DNA of 43,130 nucleotides from Dipetalonema caudispina (GCA_013365325.1 JABVXV010000438.1:1-43130), one strand, 5' to 3'; numbered from the stretch's first letter, positions 1-12,475 are shown. Notes: a model not told the origin generated them from the sequence alone. Made by a program: numbers and translations.

Positions 1-186
<186 letters not shown>

Positions 187-275
187 TTATCAATTTCAAA
201 GTTATTCATTGATATTCTTAAAATTTACTCCAAAAATTTCAATAATCATATAAGATAGAATAAGCAAGCATTCAC

Positions 276-3200
276 CAAAAGAAACGATGATAATAAATGC
301 GGTGATTGTTGTGCATGGAGCATCCCAACTTAAAATTAGAGATAACTTTTCGATCGGATCACATGCAACGTTTGAATACTTTGACCACGTATTCTCTAAC
401 GTGAAAAGCATTAATATTCCAATACCTGAAATTTCGTATTTTTCTTATCCGAATTTCATTCGTACATTTTGTTAACGTTTTTGGTAACAGAAATAATACT
501 TAGTAAAAAATAGATCAAATAAATAATTAGAATAATAATCTTGCATTATTATAATTGCTATTTTTTTCTATTATGATAATTCAATTTTTTAACAAAGAGA
601 TCAAATAAATAATTAGAATATTAATTTTGCATTATTATAATTGCTATTTTTTTCTATTATGATAAATCAATTTTTTATTGACTTTAACTTTAAAGTTTCT
701 TAAATAATCCAACACTTTAATTGTCGAATAATTACTAGAATAAAGAGATTTTTCTTTCATTACTTTTCTTCATAATTAAATTATTCTTGTCCTAATTTCA
801 TTAATTGTTATTTTATCAAAAGGAAAAATGCTTGTACTAAGTAAGCAGTTCGCATTTCAAAAAATTTTCATATAATACCGATAAGGACGAAAAAGATTGG
901 GAAGACGATCGCATTGACATATCCAACTCCAGTGAGCTGAACGAAAAAACCGGCCAGACAAGAAACGATCAAAATAACACCAATTACTAATCCCAGAACC
1001 GGTTTACTCTATAATCGAATTAGAAGAACTGAATGATATGATATTATTGATATTATTGCTACAAAATTATAACGCAAAAATAAAAAAATTTGGGATAATA
1101 TTCGGACCAATTTAACAAATAAAAATATTCTACAAAATTTTTTTGTTTCGAAAAAACTTTCGAAATTGTTACCTAACACTGTTAGTGGATTGAGAAAATT
1201 TTTAAATATCTTTTACTTGGAAAAATAAAAAAAAAGGTAAAAGAAAATTATAATTTGATATTTTTGGCAAATTACAACAGGAAATATAATGAAATCTTTT
1301 CCATTTTCATTTTTTTCCAATAAAAAATGGCCTAATATAGCTTTAGCGAAATGCAAAAATTTATTCAAAAAAGTTAAAATAATAAAATTCTTATTATTTT
1401 AGCTTCCATACCAAATGATATGAACAAGTAAAAATGACAGTTATACAAAATTAAAATGAAAATAAAAAAAGGACTATTAATTTTATACAACTGCGCGCGA
1501 AATATGCGACACACGCCTAACTCTTAGAACGTTAGGTAAAATATGTGGGCAGCAGACAAATTTGATATTATTAGCATAAAATTCATTCCAATGTTTAGGT
1601 AAAATATAAAGACAAAGAGATATATAAAAAAAAAAAGGAAAAGTGGATAGTTAGATGTGTGAATATTTATTTAGAGCAATAAATTCTAATCAGTTTGATT
1701 TTTTTTTTTTTTTTTTTTGAGTACTATTTTTTAAAATTGATTACCTGATAACCATTTGCACCAAAACTTGCAACTAAACATGCAAACATAAGAAGAGCTG
1801 CAGATGCAATTAGCAAGTAATGCATAGTTGCTAATCCAGAAATGACTTCATCAACGAATTCACGATAAGACCACCAATTGATATTTACATCTAAGGTTTT
1901 TTCTATCTTCTTCCGTTCCTCATTCATCTACAATGAATGATTGTTTTTTTTTTTTTTTTCTGTTATTGTTGAAAATTTTAAAAGATCAAATCAAATGACC
2001 ATCTCTATTTTAAGTCATTTAATTTTTATCAAATTCATACTTTAAAGCTTTCCTTCTTTCTGTAAATAAAATAAAAAAAAATAAGCTAAATTCGGTTAAA
2101 ATAAGGTGAACTAATTAAATCTTTTAAATTAATTTTCTATTAAACATCAAAATATTTTGCTTTATGAAATGTAAATGTCATAGGAAAGTTTTAACAAATT
2201 GCTAGCATTTATAGTAACTTGTAAATTAAGCCTCAAATGGAAGAAATTTGCAACAAGCAACATTGGATGTTATCAAATTTTCAAAACACTTAAAATAAAA
2301 GAAATGAAAAATTTGATAACCTTTCTGACAAATTTTTTGGAAAATTCCTCCAAAATTTCTGAACGAAAATTCTCCTTAAGTTTAAAATTTGTTCTTAATG
2401 ATCGTGCATATGTGATAGCACCATCTCCATCTGTTTCCACTCCTATAATTATATGCATAATAAGGTCAATTACATCATTCACAGCAAGAAGGTAAATGTA
2501 TGGGAATTTAAAGACTTAATTATGCATGTAATTTAGTAGCTTAATAAAATAATTCAAACTTTATAATTTCAATAAACTAGAAATTATTTCCAAAGCTGCA
2601 ATGAGCATACTTTCATTAATGGCTAAAAAAAAATATCATTCAGAAATTAAAACAAGTAAGATACACTTACCACCTATGGTAAGCCCAAGAAATAAGCGTG
2701 TTAAATTTCCGGTATTCTTGCGAGAAATGATTGTTTCCGGATAAGTAAGTGTCGTTTTTGGATCACTTTCCAAAATTTGCTGTATGGGATCATCTTTTCC
2801 GGTACATGCGTCATGACACATTTCCGGCCACTGTATAATGGTAAATGATTAGATGAATGAAAATGAAACTGCGAATTATTTGGCTTTTTTGTATTCTTTT
2901 TTAAAATTAAAATTAAAAAGTTTTTTTTTTTACCACTGAAAAAAGTAATGTGTAATTCGAAAGTACTGGACAACATATGTTATTTAATTTAGAAAATTTT
3001 CAATAAGCATGAAAAGACTAAATTGTTTATTAATGCAGTTTAATCATTGATAACTTAAACAATATTATTATCGGTATTGTATCACACAGAACTTTTCTTG
3101 TTGTATAATATCAATCATTTTATATTATTGCAATTAATGGCTTAATAAATTGATAATTATGATGATGAGTTAATTTAGGACTAGAAATCAATGATGCTAA

Positions 3201-4417
3201 TTTCTACCCTATTTATTCTTGGTTCAATTTATTACTTGCAAACTTTTTCAACATTGACGAAGAATATGATTCCAGTAATACAAGTGATAATGTGCTTTGC
3301 AAATTTGTTATTCAACTACAACTTTCAAAATTTCGAATTTCTTGTTCAAATTTTTCACTCATTTTTAAAAGTTCATTCAAATTTTCTTTGACACCAAAAT
3401 TTCTTATTATTATGCTTTAATATAACCGTTAGATTCATCCGTTCGTAATTGACAACAATTGATTTTACTGAATGACTTAATTTTCCGAATGAATTCATCG
3501 AATTTTCAGCAACAATTGAACCATAACCTCTGAAAAGAAATATATTTTTGTCATACAAAATGGGAAAATATTATTTATACGGTGAAGGCACATAATTTTA
3601 ACAAAAATTTCATTAAAATTTTCATGCACTGAAATAAAAAAAGCAAATTTTTCATCAATCAATATGATAAATTCACACTTTGATCGCATAATTATGGCAA
3701 ATTCAGCCGGTGAATTACGTCGAACAACGTTATACGTTGGATTTGAACCATTAAATGATAGAATGCTACGTGTAGTTATACGAAGATTGCTATGTCCAGA
3801 TGCTGGATATTGGTCATTGAAACAGGAAACGAATGTATCAAATGGTAATAAAAAATTCATTCGTTGATGATGTACTATTGGTCCAATCAATGATAGCAAT
3901 ACAAATGCTATTGGAAGACACTAAAAGATAATTTTAAAGTAAATTAATTGTTAATTATGATAATATTAGAAAAATTGAAAAAAAAAAAAACACAAACAGA
4001 TTGATACAAAATAATTTAAATGAGGAAAAAAAAAAGAAGGGATAAATGTGGAATGATACATACAACAAATAAAGCCTTTTTTGTTGGTAGCGATCGGCCA
4101 AAATACCAAAGTGCTCGACGAAGACCAGCTTCAACAAATCGGAATGCATACATCTTATAGACTGGTCTTTCTTCTAAAATCTTTCATTTTATTTTTTCAA
4201 TCAAAAAATCTTCTGTTATCAAAAAAAAAAATTTTCTACAGGTTTTCCTTTCTTCCTTTCTTTTTTTTTTTTTTTGAAAAAAGCAGTAAAACTTTAATCA
4301 ATATACATTACCTTTCTTCCTAATTTCGGAAGTGTTATTCTTTATAATAGCCCAATTGATAGGCTCATAATTTTTTGTCGATATAAGACTTTTTGGTTTA
4401 CTAACAGCAAGTTGCAT
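276..4417 (-). CDS. Patched-related (PTR) membrane protein, N-terminal part, runs off the left edge
   Basis: Exons read on the minus strand: 4417-4312, 4173-4064, 3920-3581, 3527-3395 (or 3393), 2830-2671, 2442-2321, 1927-1745, 1008-879, 425-276; the rest lies beyond the window. The start MQLAVSKPKS follows an acceptor (TTTAACAG) about 30 bases upstream. A first transmembrane segment lies at residues ~69-90. A luminal domain follows, with YPASGHSNLR, SFNGSN, YNVVRRNSPAEFA, a Cys-rich MCHDAC and LTYPETI...RLFLG. The sterol-sensing-type segments begin at HYLLIASAALLMFACLVASF, then KPVLGLVIG and GFFVQLTGVGY...FPIFFVLIGIG. The order matches nematode PTR proteins, multipass RND/Patched-superfamily proteins linked to cuticle, moulting and endocytic functions. 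All visible joins keep phase except 3395 to 2830, where an exon may be missing. Donors such as GTTATC and GTGAAT are weak. The GxxxDD acidic pair expected at 425-400 is absent. Confidence 0.85.
512..683. repeat. Two-copy tandem duplication, about 86-bp unit
   Basis: The sequence beginning AGATCAAATAAATAATTAGA at 512 recurs at 598 with a few substitutions and one small indel, ending near 683. It sits in the PTR intron between exons 1008-879 and 425-276. It is probably a local duplication; no element hallmarks are seen. Confidence 0.9.
2831..3394 (-). other. Unresolved PTR intron, possibly hiding a short exon
   Basis: The exon ending at 3395 leaves phase 2 (or phase 1 if it ends at 3393), but the next recognised exon, starting at 2830 with TGG CCG GAA ATG TGT, needs phase 0. 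One open stretch on the minus strand (~3289-3230, reading ...FFVNVEKVC before a GTAATA donor) resembles PTR sequence, but its acceptor is poor and it does not close the frame. Either a short exon is missed, a non-canonical splice site is used, or this allele is damaged. Confidence 0.5.
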
Positions 4418-4568
4418 TATTTGCAAAATCTCAGCAAAAATGTAGAAAACTGTTAAAGTTTATATCGGTCGAGAGTGGTTCAAAAAATTTTGCCAGTAGA
4501 ACAGTAACAGAAAGTTTTACATGAAATGTTAGAAGTACACACAAAATTCGAGAAAAAAAAACTATCAT
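4418..4568 (-). promoter_or_regulatory. Short intergenic gap with probable trans-splice acceptor of the PTR gene
   Basis: On the minus strand TTTAACAG (AG at 4451-4450) lies about 30 bases before the PTR ATG at 4417. The candidate stop codon of the upstream gene is at 4571-4569. That gives roughly 120 bp from stop to acceptor, which is compatible with a polycistronic unit resolved by spliced-leader addition. The assignment depends on the tentative last exon of the upstream gene. Confidence 0.35.
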
Positions 4569-7500
4569 TTATCCTCCTCCTATTCTTCCTCCTCCATCTC
4601 TTCCTCCAACGTCCTCTTTTACTCCATTTTTTCTCCCCGCGGGTATTACCTTTATCGGGGTGGAAAAAAAAAAAAAAAAGGAAAAGAAATTTCGAAAGCA
4701 CTCCAGTCGAGATTTATGGCCTTGAGAAATGAGATTAAAGAAAACGGAAGAAAAAATAAATAAATAAATAAATGCATATACTGATAGGGAAAAAAAAAAT
4801 TTCTTAATTTCACACTGACACAGTTTAAAAATTAACACTAACGATCTGTAAACAACAAAAAAAAAAAAGTTTTTTTTAAAAATTTTCAATCATCGTCACA
4901 GTTTTCGGTTTCATTCCAACAAATTTATCATTGTGACCCGAAAAATAAATGAAATTCGTTAGTAAAATGACAAATAATTTTGCTTTCTTGTGATGCATTT
5001 TTCTTTTTTTTTCATTTACTCAAATGAAAAAAAAAAATGAAATTTGATAATTTGAGATGATATATTATCTACTGTTTTATTTGATTCTTTTTTAATTCGT
5101 CTTCTTTTTTTTTTTGTTTAAAAAATTTTTTCCAACTATCATTTTAATGATACGGTCAGAAAAGAATGAATATAAATATAGAAAATAAATGAGTTTGTAA
5201 ATTTTACGGATAAAAATTTTGTTAAGATTTTTTGAAAAATGAAGGATTTATGTTAATAAATTTGGAGAAAAGAAAAAAAAAAACAAAAAAGAGAATAGCA
5301 AAAACAAATATTTGTCTTTTGTTTATATACGATTCATTCTTAAATTGGATAAAAAATGTATCCGTAGAAATAATTGATCAATATAATAAATCATATTGAA
5401 AGGAAAAAAGTTTGCATATAAATTTATAGAAAAAAAAAAAAGAAATAGTATGAATAAATATTGTTAAATATATCGCGAAATAAAGAATTGAAAATAAGAA
5501 TTTATGATGTTTAATGTAATGTAATTGAGAAATTTAAATAAAAACTTACTAATTTTTGATCCAAGTTTAATAGTATCACCATTTGCTTTAATTTTTTCCT
5601 TTTCTAATTGTGCTACTTGCAATTCATTTGTAATACGTCGTACCAATGCTTTATCTGTGCTATTCTTCCGATTTGACAATGAAGAAGATTCTGATTCCGG
5701 TTCCTATAGAATAATTATTTTCATTGGTATAATTGCAGGATGAATTTGAAATCGTTACAGTTACATTACCAAATAACTAATGAAATTAAAGGCAATATTA
5801 TAGTCATTGAAAATAAATGATCAAGATTGATAAAAAAAATTGGAAATTATGAAAACTGTCAATATTTGTAAGTTAGGACAAGAAATTTCATTGGTAAAAA
5901 AAAGGAGGAACAAATGAATAAATAAATATAAAAAGGAAGAAAAATTTCCAGTGAAGAAAGAAGAAAAAAAAGAGTTATTCAAAATTTTCAAATAATATCA
6001 GGTAATTCGAATAGTTTTACCTGATATTATTTGAAAAACTTTTAATAATAATTCCCATTTTTTAATTTCATTGAAGAAATAAAATTAAATTTTTGAATAA
6101 TTTAATGAAATTCGAATAAAAAAAGTAAAATTTGCTCAAATTTATGAATGAAATGAATTATATATAATAAAATTAAGAAATATTTTTTAATTATTTACAA
6201 CTAATAATACCTCAATATAATTCTGTCGTTGTGATGATACAGGTGTTAATGATTTACCATCACGATGATATAACGGTGGTAAACGAATTTTTTCAAGTGA
6301 TTTATATTCGCCTTCTCTCTTACATCCTTTGCTATTATCACTACCACTTAACGTATCATCACCTCCTGCATCACCTTCCTGAAAATTTTGCTACAAATTT
6401 AATTATTTCAACCTTTCAATTGAATTCTTCCAACATATTTAATCATTTCAAATTTGAAAATTTCAAATGAAAATCAGATAAAATTTGACGTATCACACCA
6501 CTGCTACTAAATTTCTGAAAGTTTATATTTTCCCAAAAAAAAAAAAAAAAAAAAAAAAGAAGAGTGGATATTATTAAAAATATAATCCCCTAAATTTGAA
6601 AAATATAACTTTTGCTTTACTCAAAATGATCGAGAAAAAATGATGGCCGAAATGGATGGTTGACTTCATCAGGGGTCAATGCCGGCCAAATGTTAATGTA
6701 TTACCCTCTTCAGTACACGTATGATGAAAAGTTACTATCAGATTACATTCCATCAAAAAAAATTTCTTTTTTCTTTTTAACATAACTGCAAAAAAAAAAA
6801 AAGAAAAAAAAGTTGCTTAAAAAAAATCGCAACAAAATATTACAAATTATTAGTATTTAATTACATAATGAGGAGTGTGAATTGAGATCAATTGCCCTCT
6901 TTTTTTTTCTTTCAAAAGTTTTGTTTTTTTTTTTTTTTTTGTTAAAAAATTAAAAAGATATTTAATGCAAAATGAAATAATTTATCTAAATCAAATCTTC
7001 TTCTTTAATAGATTATTCATTCAAATATGTTAAAAATTGTTTATAATTTTTTTTTGGTGTACTACGAAAATTTTGTAATAACACCTTGACATTTCTGTTT
7101 TCATCTTTGAAGCATTTCAAAGGTAAAAAAGTTAGCTTAATTTTAACTAAAAAATTTTATTCAATTACTAATTTCATTGAAAAAACCTTTCATATGAATA
7201 GTAATAGTAAGGTGTTGATTTTTTTCATAAAACAAAAAAAGAAGATTGAGTTTCATTATGTTGGCATTTGATCGCTGATGATAGCACTTTAAAATAATAA
7301 ATTATTTGATTACTGAATTGTATTAAATTAGATTTCATATAATTTTATTGATGTTGAAAGCCGTAACGTTGAGCATTTGATTAAAACTACTCATCAGATA
7401 CCAAAATGAGCAAGGTCATCATTATCATCTTTCTACAACGGTTACAAATTCATCAACCAAACCCACTTAGACCACAAATATCAAATTGATATACCATTGA

Positions 7501-10500
7501 CCTTGAAATTCATCAACAATTGATGCTGTACATTTCACAATTAATTCATTGTTACATTTCTGCTGCATGATAAATTTAAATTTTGCCTATTTAGTTGTAA
7601 AAAAAAAAGAGAAGAAAATTTACAAAAATAAAAGAAATGTTCAACATTTAATTGTAATATCAAACATTTCAAGAATAAATTAGTATATAAGTAAAAAGTA
7701 ATACTATGTATATTCATTAATTTTGCAATATATATCTTAGCAAATAAATCTTACATAAAACCATTTTTTCCATATCAATACTTTTTTTTCATTTCCATCG
7801 GTTTATCATCCCGAATTATGCAAAATAATAACTTTAAATGAAGAACAATAAAATTTGAAATTTATTAAAATTATGATAGAGTTTTATTTGTGCAAATAGG
7901 AATATTTCCTCTTTTTTATGTTTAGATAAAATATTTCTTTTCGAAATAGATATATGCTAATTAGTTAACGGCAAGGAGAAGTAACTGTTCTTAGAAATAG
8001 ATCGTTCTAAATTCATCCGAAAAGATTTTAAAAAATAGAAAAAAAAATCTTTGATGACAAATAGCTCAAGTGAAGTTGGTGTGACAATCTTAATCGATCA
8101 TGAAATATCACTTAGAAAAGTAATATAAAGCATATTAGTAGCTTTATCATTCCATTTCTTAGGCTTAACGATTGAAATTTATTCCCCTTTCTGGAAAAAT
8201 TCATAATTTTAGGACATCTTCAAATTATCAATACACTCTTAATCTGTTGAAATTCTTTGGATTATCATAATTAGTACAAATGTGAGTGCGTTGAAAATTA
8301 AAATTGAATGCAAGTTTCATTCCAGGAATTTATTTCATTCATAATTTCAAGTGATCTAATTGACCCATATTTGAATGATTGAAATGTTCATTGACTAACT
8401 ATACTGATTACTCAAATATTTGTAATTTCATTTCGTTTCAAATTCTATTCTTATCATTTTTCTTCTTTCGTTCTTACCTCTTACTTTTTCTCTTTAGTGT
8501 TTCTTTTCTATTCTACTCTCTCATTGTAATTTATTCTCTCCTTAACTTATATCTCCATAATTTTACTCGTTTTTAACTTTTTCCTCTTCATTTTTGTTTC
8601 TTTTCCTCTTCTAATTTTTTGTAAAATACATTCCTAAACAATAAATGTTTCTTTTCTTCCTTCCTTTTTTTCTTTAAAAAGTAAAAAAAAAGAACTAAAA
8701 AACAAAGTAAAACAAAAGAAAATGTGTGATAAAAATTTTTGCCAAACAAACTTTAAAGATTAAAGATTTTTGAATCAAAAAATAAATTTTGGACAAATTT
8801 CAGTTACAAAATGACATGCAAAAAAAAAAAAAATAAAAAATTGTAAAAAGAAAAGAGGAAAAAAAAAAAGAATGAATCTTTTGTAGTAATCTTTATTTGA
8901 ATCTTTCAATAAAATCAATTAGTCTTCAAACATGTATTTTACTCCTTCTAATCTTCTTCTTCTTCCCAATATTTCTAACCCCGAATGACCGGCGCCTCGT
9001 TAATTTTGGCAATAATTCAGGTCATAACGGTTTATTCAATCATTTGATATCAGACTGACTGAAAGTGTCCCGAATTTTCGCAAATGATGATAGGCTACTA
9101 CTATCTTTATATCTTTATACAATTAAATGAAAATTTTATAGGCTAAAATTGAGAAGAAATTTTGCAACATATTACAAAATGTTTACAATATCAGAGAGAT
9201 GCAATGGGAGAAGATGGAAATGATTTTAAAATGATAATAATGATAATGATATTAATAATCAATGATAATTATTTGTTGAATAAATCGATGATTATTCTTT
9301 TGCTTTTATTAAGCTTATCATGAAATTTGGTAAGCCTAATTTAGTATAAAATTATTAATGCTTATTTATTGAATCCTAGCATTTTTTTTTTCTTTTAATT
9401 ACCGGATCCTGTTCCAAAATTTTGGTTTTTTTCCGAAGAGCCTACAGATAAGCATCAACAAACAACGATTATTAACAGAATATATTGGGAATTTTAAAAA
9501 ATGGAAGAAAAAAAGAAAATTGCAAGGTTGTTGACAAAAGCGAATTAGAATTTGAAATTTTTATATGCAATTTTATGAGATAATTTTAAAAAACATTGTA
9601 TGATTTACTATTCTGTATACTTCTTAAAATTTTTTGTAAATTTATTAACTGACATTTGTAAATTTTCATTTATTTCGACAAATTTTTATTTCATTGCTTT
9701 TTTTTTAACTCACTGACAATTAAAATAAAACTTTGTCGCATATAATTAGAAATTTTATGCAATTTAAAAAGAATGGACAATTTTAAAAGGATGTGAAAAA
9801 AAATGAGATAATCTCTCAAAATAGCAAAATCATTTCATAGTTTTAAAATTTTTTAAGATTTTATACCGTATTTTAGAGAAAGCGAGAAGAAAAAGAAAAG
9901 AAAATATCTTATGGTAATTAAATAAATCATAATATATCGTATTTATTCAATTCTTCGGTAAGCTATCATTGGAAAGATGTTTAGATGATGATAATGATGG
10001 AGATGATTTCATACTTTATGGATGATTATTTGATAATTTTACAATTTAACTGATAAGTGGTTTATATATTTCTTAATTTACTTACCTTGTCCATTAATTG
10101 TAATTAAATGATATTTGTGCTTTATGTGATAGGACAAAAGGTACTTCGTTCATTTCTTCTTTTTTTTCTATTAAACTTATCACTTCAAACATATTAATTA
10201 TAACTGTCAAATGTGTGGTAATCAAATATTATCCATGGCAAAGTTTCAAAAGTCGCAATAAAACTTTAAGTATTCATTATCCTAAATTTTAATTAAATGT
10301 AAAAAATTGGACAATTAGGAAACCAATCAATCAGTTGTTCCTTCTGAACGGATTATTTTCATCGAATATACTAATTAATGTACAAACTATTATTGCGGTA
10401 AAATGGAAATAATACCTGTAATAATTGACCATTAATTATAAATAAATTATGAATTTGATAAGAAAAGGGTAGTACCAAAATTAAATAATGAAAATTTGCG

Positions 10501-10970
10501 AAAGAATTAAATAAAATTTCAATTTATTTTGCTGTAAAATACATAGCTATGATACAGTCTGAAAAACAAACAAACAAAGTATATTTCGAGATTAATCCTT
10601 ACAATAAATAATATTTAAGGTATTTATATTCTTGTTAAAATCTACGAACAAATATTTTGCATTGTTTAACATTTTAATATTTAAAAACAAATTGAAATAA
10701 AATGCCGATAACAAATTAATAATATAATAGTTAATGTTAGCAAATATTAAATTAAAGTCAAAGATAAGAATGTCGTTTTTTTTTTTTATTTTCCTTTAGT
10801 TTATTTATATTTTCAAAAAAAAAAATTTGAAAGTAAGTAAACGTTACATGACGTGAATTAGCAGCTGTTGTTTCTTTTTTCTCATTATTTTCTTCATCAG
10901 CAATTGGCTTCTTCTCTTCTGTAGACAATAAATGATTCTTATTCCCAGTAATTATTTCATCCAATGACAT
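4569..10970 (-). CDS. Hydrophilic protein of unknown function
   Basis: Exons on the minus strand: 10970-10848 (MSLDEIITGN...NSRH, 41 codons), 6378-6211 (EGDAGGDDTL...NYIE, 56 codons), 5703-5550 (EPESESSSLS...KLGSKI, 51 codons plus one base) and, tentatively, 4720-4569 (HKSRLECFRN... to a TAA stop). Phases agree at all three joins, giving about 198 aa. The start codon lies 12 bases after a TTTTAG acceptor, as expected for trans-splicing. The product is charged and Ser/Glu-rich, with no signal peptide or membrane segment. A short helical, possibly coiled-coil stretch (LVRRITNELQVAQLEKEKIK) lies in exon 3. I recognise no family. The last exon is the weak part: it contains a 15-T run translated as Phe repeats, followed by a Gly-rich tail, so the real 3' end may differ. 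The ~4.5-kb first intron could hide an unseen exon. Confidence 0.6.
5985..6037. repeat. Perfect hairpin: 21-bp arms, 11-base loop
   Basis: Left arm 5985-6005 and right arm 6017-6037 are exact reverse complements around an 11-base loop (6006-6016). It lies in the intron between exons 6378-6211 and 5703-5550 of the hypothetical gene. It could be a transposon footprint or a small-RNA precursor; nothing in the sequence decides between these. Confidence 0.9.
6379..10847 (-). other. Large intron without supported features
   Basis: About 4.5 kb of AT-rich sequence between exons 1 and 2 of the hypothetical gene. It contains many homopolymer A and T runs, scattered GATAA words (dense near 9225-9270) and two small GC-richer patches (6650-6715 and 8980-9080). 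I could not place an exon with proper boundaries in either patch. Confidence 0.5.
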
Positions 10971-10981
10971 TATTTTTATAA

Positions 10982-10990
10982 TCTAAAATT
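10982..10990 (-). promoter_or_regulatory. Probable trans-splice acceptor of the hypothetical gene
   Basis: The minus strand reads ...AATTTTAG, then 12 bases, then the ATG at 10970 (AG at 10984-10983). A 3' splice site directly before a start codon with no upstream coding exon is the usual mark of spliced-leader addition. Confidence 0.5.
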
Positions 10991-11960
10991 AAATTAAAAT
11001 GATCATTTCATATTGTAGCAAAATAACGTATAAATGAAATATAAGCTGATATTATTAATATAATTAGAATAGTTTGTAAATTGAATTAAATGCAATACAA
11101 TTTAACAAAGCAAGCATTATCAATCTAATCTAACTTTTTTTTTTTTTTTGCAGTTGAATAATCAAAATTATATGATTTTTGACATTTTTGAAATTGAAAT
11201 TAATAGACATTTCAAATTGTCAATTTGAATGAAAAATTCTTTCCATATGATATTTGACCTATTTGAGAATTTAAATGATGAATTGATTTAATTTTTGATG
11301 TTTTCATTTGAGCTAATGCTTGTTTACTAATTAAAACTCACGCGTTGTAACGTGAAAACGTGAGAAATTTCTTTTTTTTTTTTTTGGAAAAAAGAATTCT
11401 TTTTAACGCTTAATCATTAAACTTATAGATATTCAAGTCTGAGAATTGTTATTGCTATGAATTGAATTGATGTGAAGGAATTTAATTTGTTGCTGTTAAC
11501 GAATAACTTTCATGAGCAATTATAATCAATTATTATACTGACTTATTAAATTAATTTAATTTCATGGGGAAAAAAACAATTGTTTGTAATAACTTTACCA
11601 AATAATAAAAACAACTTAAATTTGTAAAAGTAATTTTTCTATGAAAATCGAATTAAATGAAGTACCACCACTTCAAATATATAATTACTTCTTTTGTTAA
11701 TTTTTAAAAACATTTGGAAATTTAAAAAATTTATTTCAAAAATGATCCGTTTACAACAACAACAACAGCAACAAAAAATTATTTCAAAATGATTCATTTA
11801 GAAAAAAAAATTAAAGAATTTAAAATAAAATGTGACAAAAAAATTAAAAGAATTTTTATTTCTTTCAAAAATGATGAAAATTCAACACTAATGCATTAAT
11901 TTTTAAATTAAAGAATTGAAATAAATTATTATTTAAGAATATATCAAAAATAACCGACCA

Positions 11961-11988
11961 TATATATAATATATATATATATATATAA
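11961..11988. repeat. (AT)n dinucleotide tract
   Basis: Imperfect TATATA... run of about 28 bases with one AAT interruption. Confidence 0.9.
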
Positions 11989-12140
11989 ATTTCTGTGATT
12001 TAATGAAGCTAAAAGAATGGAAAAGAAAAGAAAAGGAGAGAGATAGAGGGAGAGAAAAAAAGTGGAATAAAAAAAAAAAAAAGAAAGAGGAAAGAGAAAG
12101 ATATTTGATAGTATTTAATAGTTAATAGTTGATGATAATT

Positions 12141-12144
12141 CTCC

Positions 12145-12186
<42 letters not shown>
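12141..12186. repeat. (CT)n microsatellite
   Basis: CTCCCTCCTC followed by an almost pure CT array to 12179 and a TTTCTCTT tail. It is complementary to the GA array about 265 bp downstream. Confidence 0.95.
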
Positions 12187-12188
<2 letters not shown>

Positions 12189-12448
12189 AATTGAGATATA
12201 AATAGAAATAGTATGTAAAATATTTATTGTGATACATTCATTCATTCATTCTTCAATCCGTATGATACGAATATTTTCTCCCATTTAATTGGGTCATTTT
12301 TATGTCAAAATTGTTGTTCAATGCAGTTGAGAGCAAAACAGACAAGAAGTAATGCAAATAGTAAAATCAACAATATCATACTATCATCTCGATTTTCTTC
12401 TCCTATTCTATCCTCTCTTCATATCAAATTCAAATATGTTCATGTAAC

Positions 12449-12475
12449 AGAGAGAGAAAGAGAGAGAGAGAGAGA
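12449..12475. repeat. (GA)n microsatellite
   Basis: AGAGAGAGAAAGAGAGAG-type array. Together with the CT array at 12141-12186 it forms an inverted pair. Confidence 0.95.

Noticed and set aside
3664..3867. 67-codon plus-strand ORF
   Set aside because: Antisense shadow of the PTR exon 3920-3581.
6625..6715. Minus-strand open stretch NIWPALTPDEVNHPFRPSFF near a GTAAAG donor
   Set aside because: Looks protein-like, but an in-frame TAA lies just upstream with no acceptor after it, and its end phase does not fit the next exon at 6378.
8940..9080. GC-richer patch with ATTCAG|GTCATAACGG resembling a splice acceptor or structured RNA
   Set aside because: Frames close quickly on both strands, and no tRNA or known RNA fold could be drawn.
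12009..12245. 78-codon minus-strand ORF with Arg-Glu repeats
   Set aside because: Translation of the CT/GA microsatellite plus T-rich tracts.
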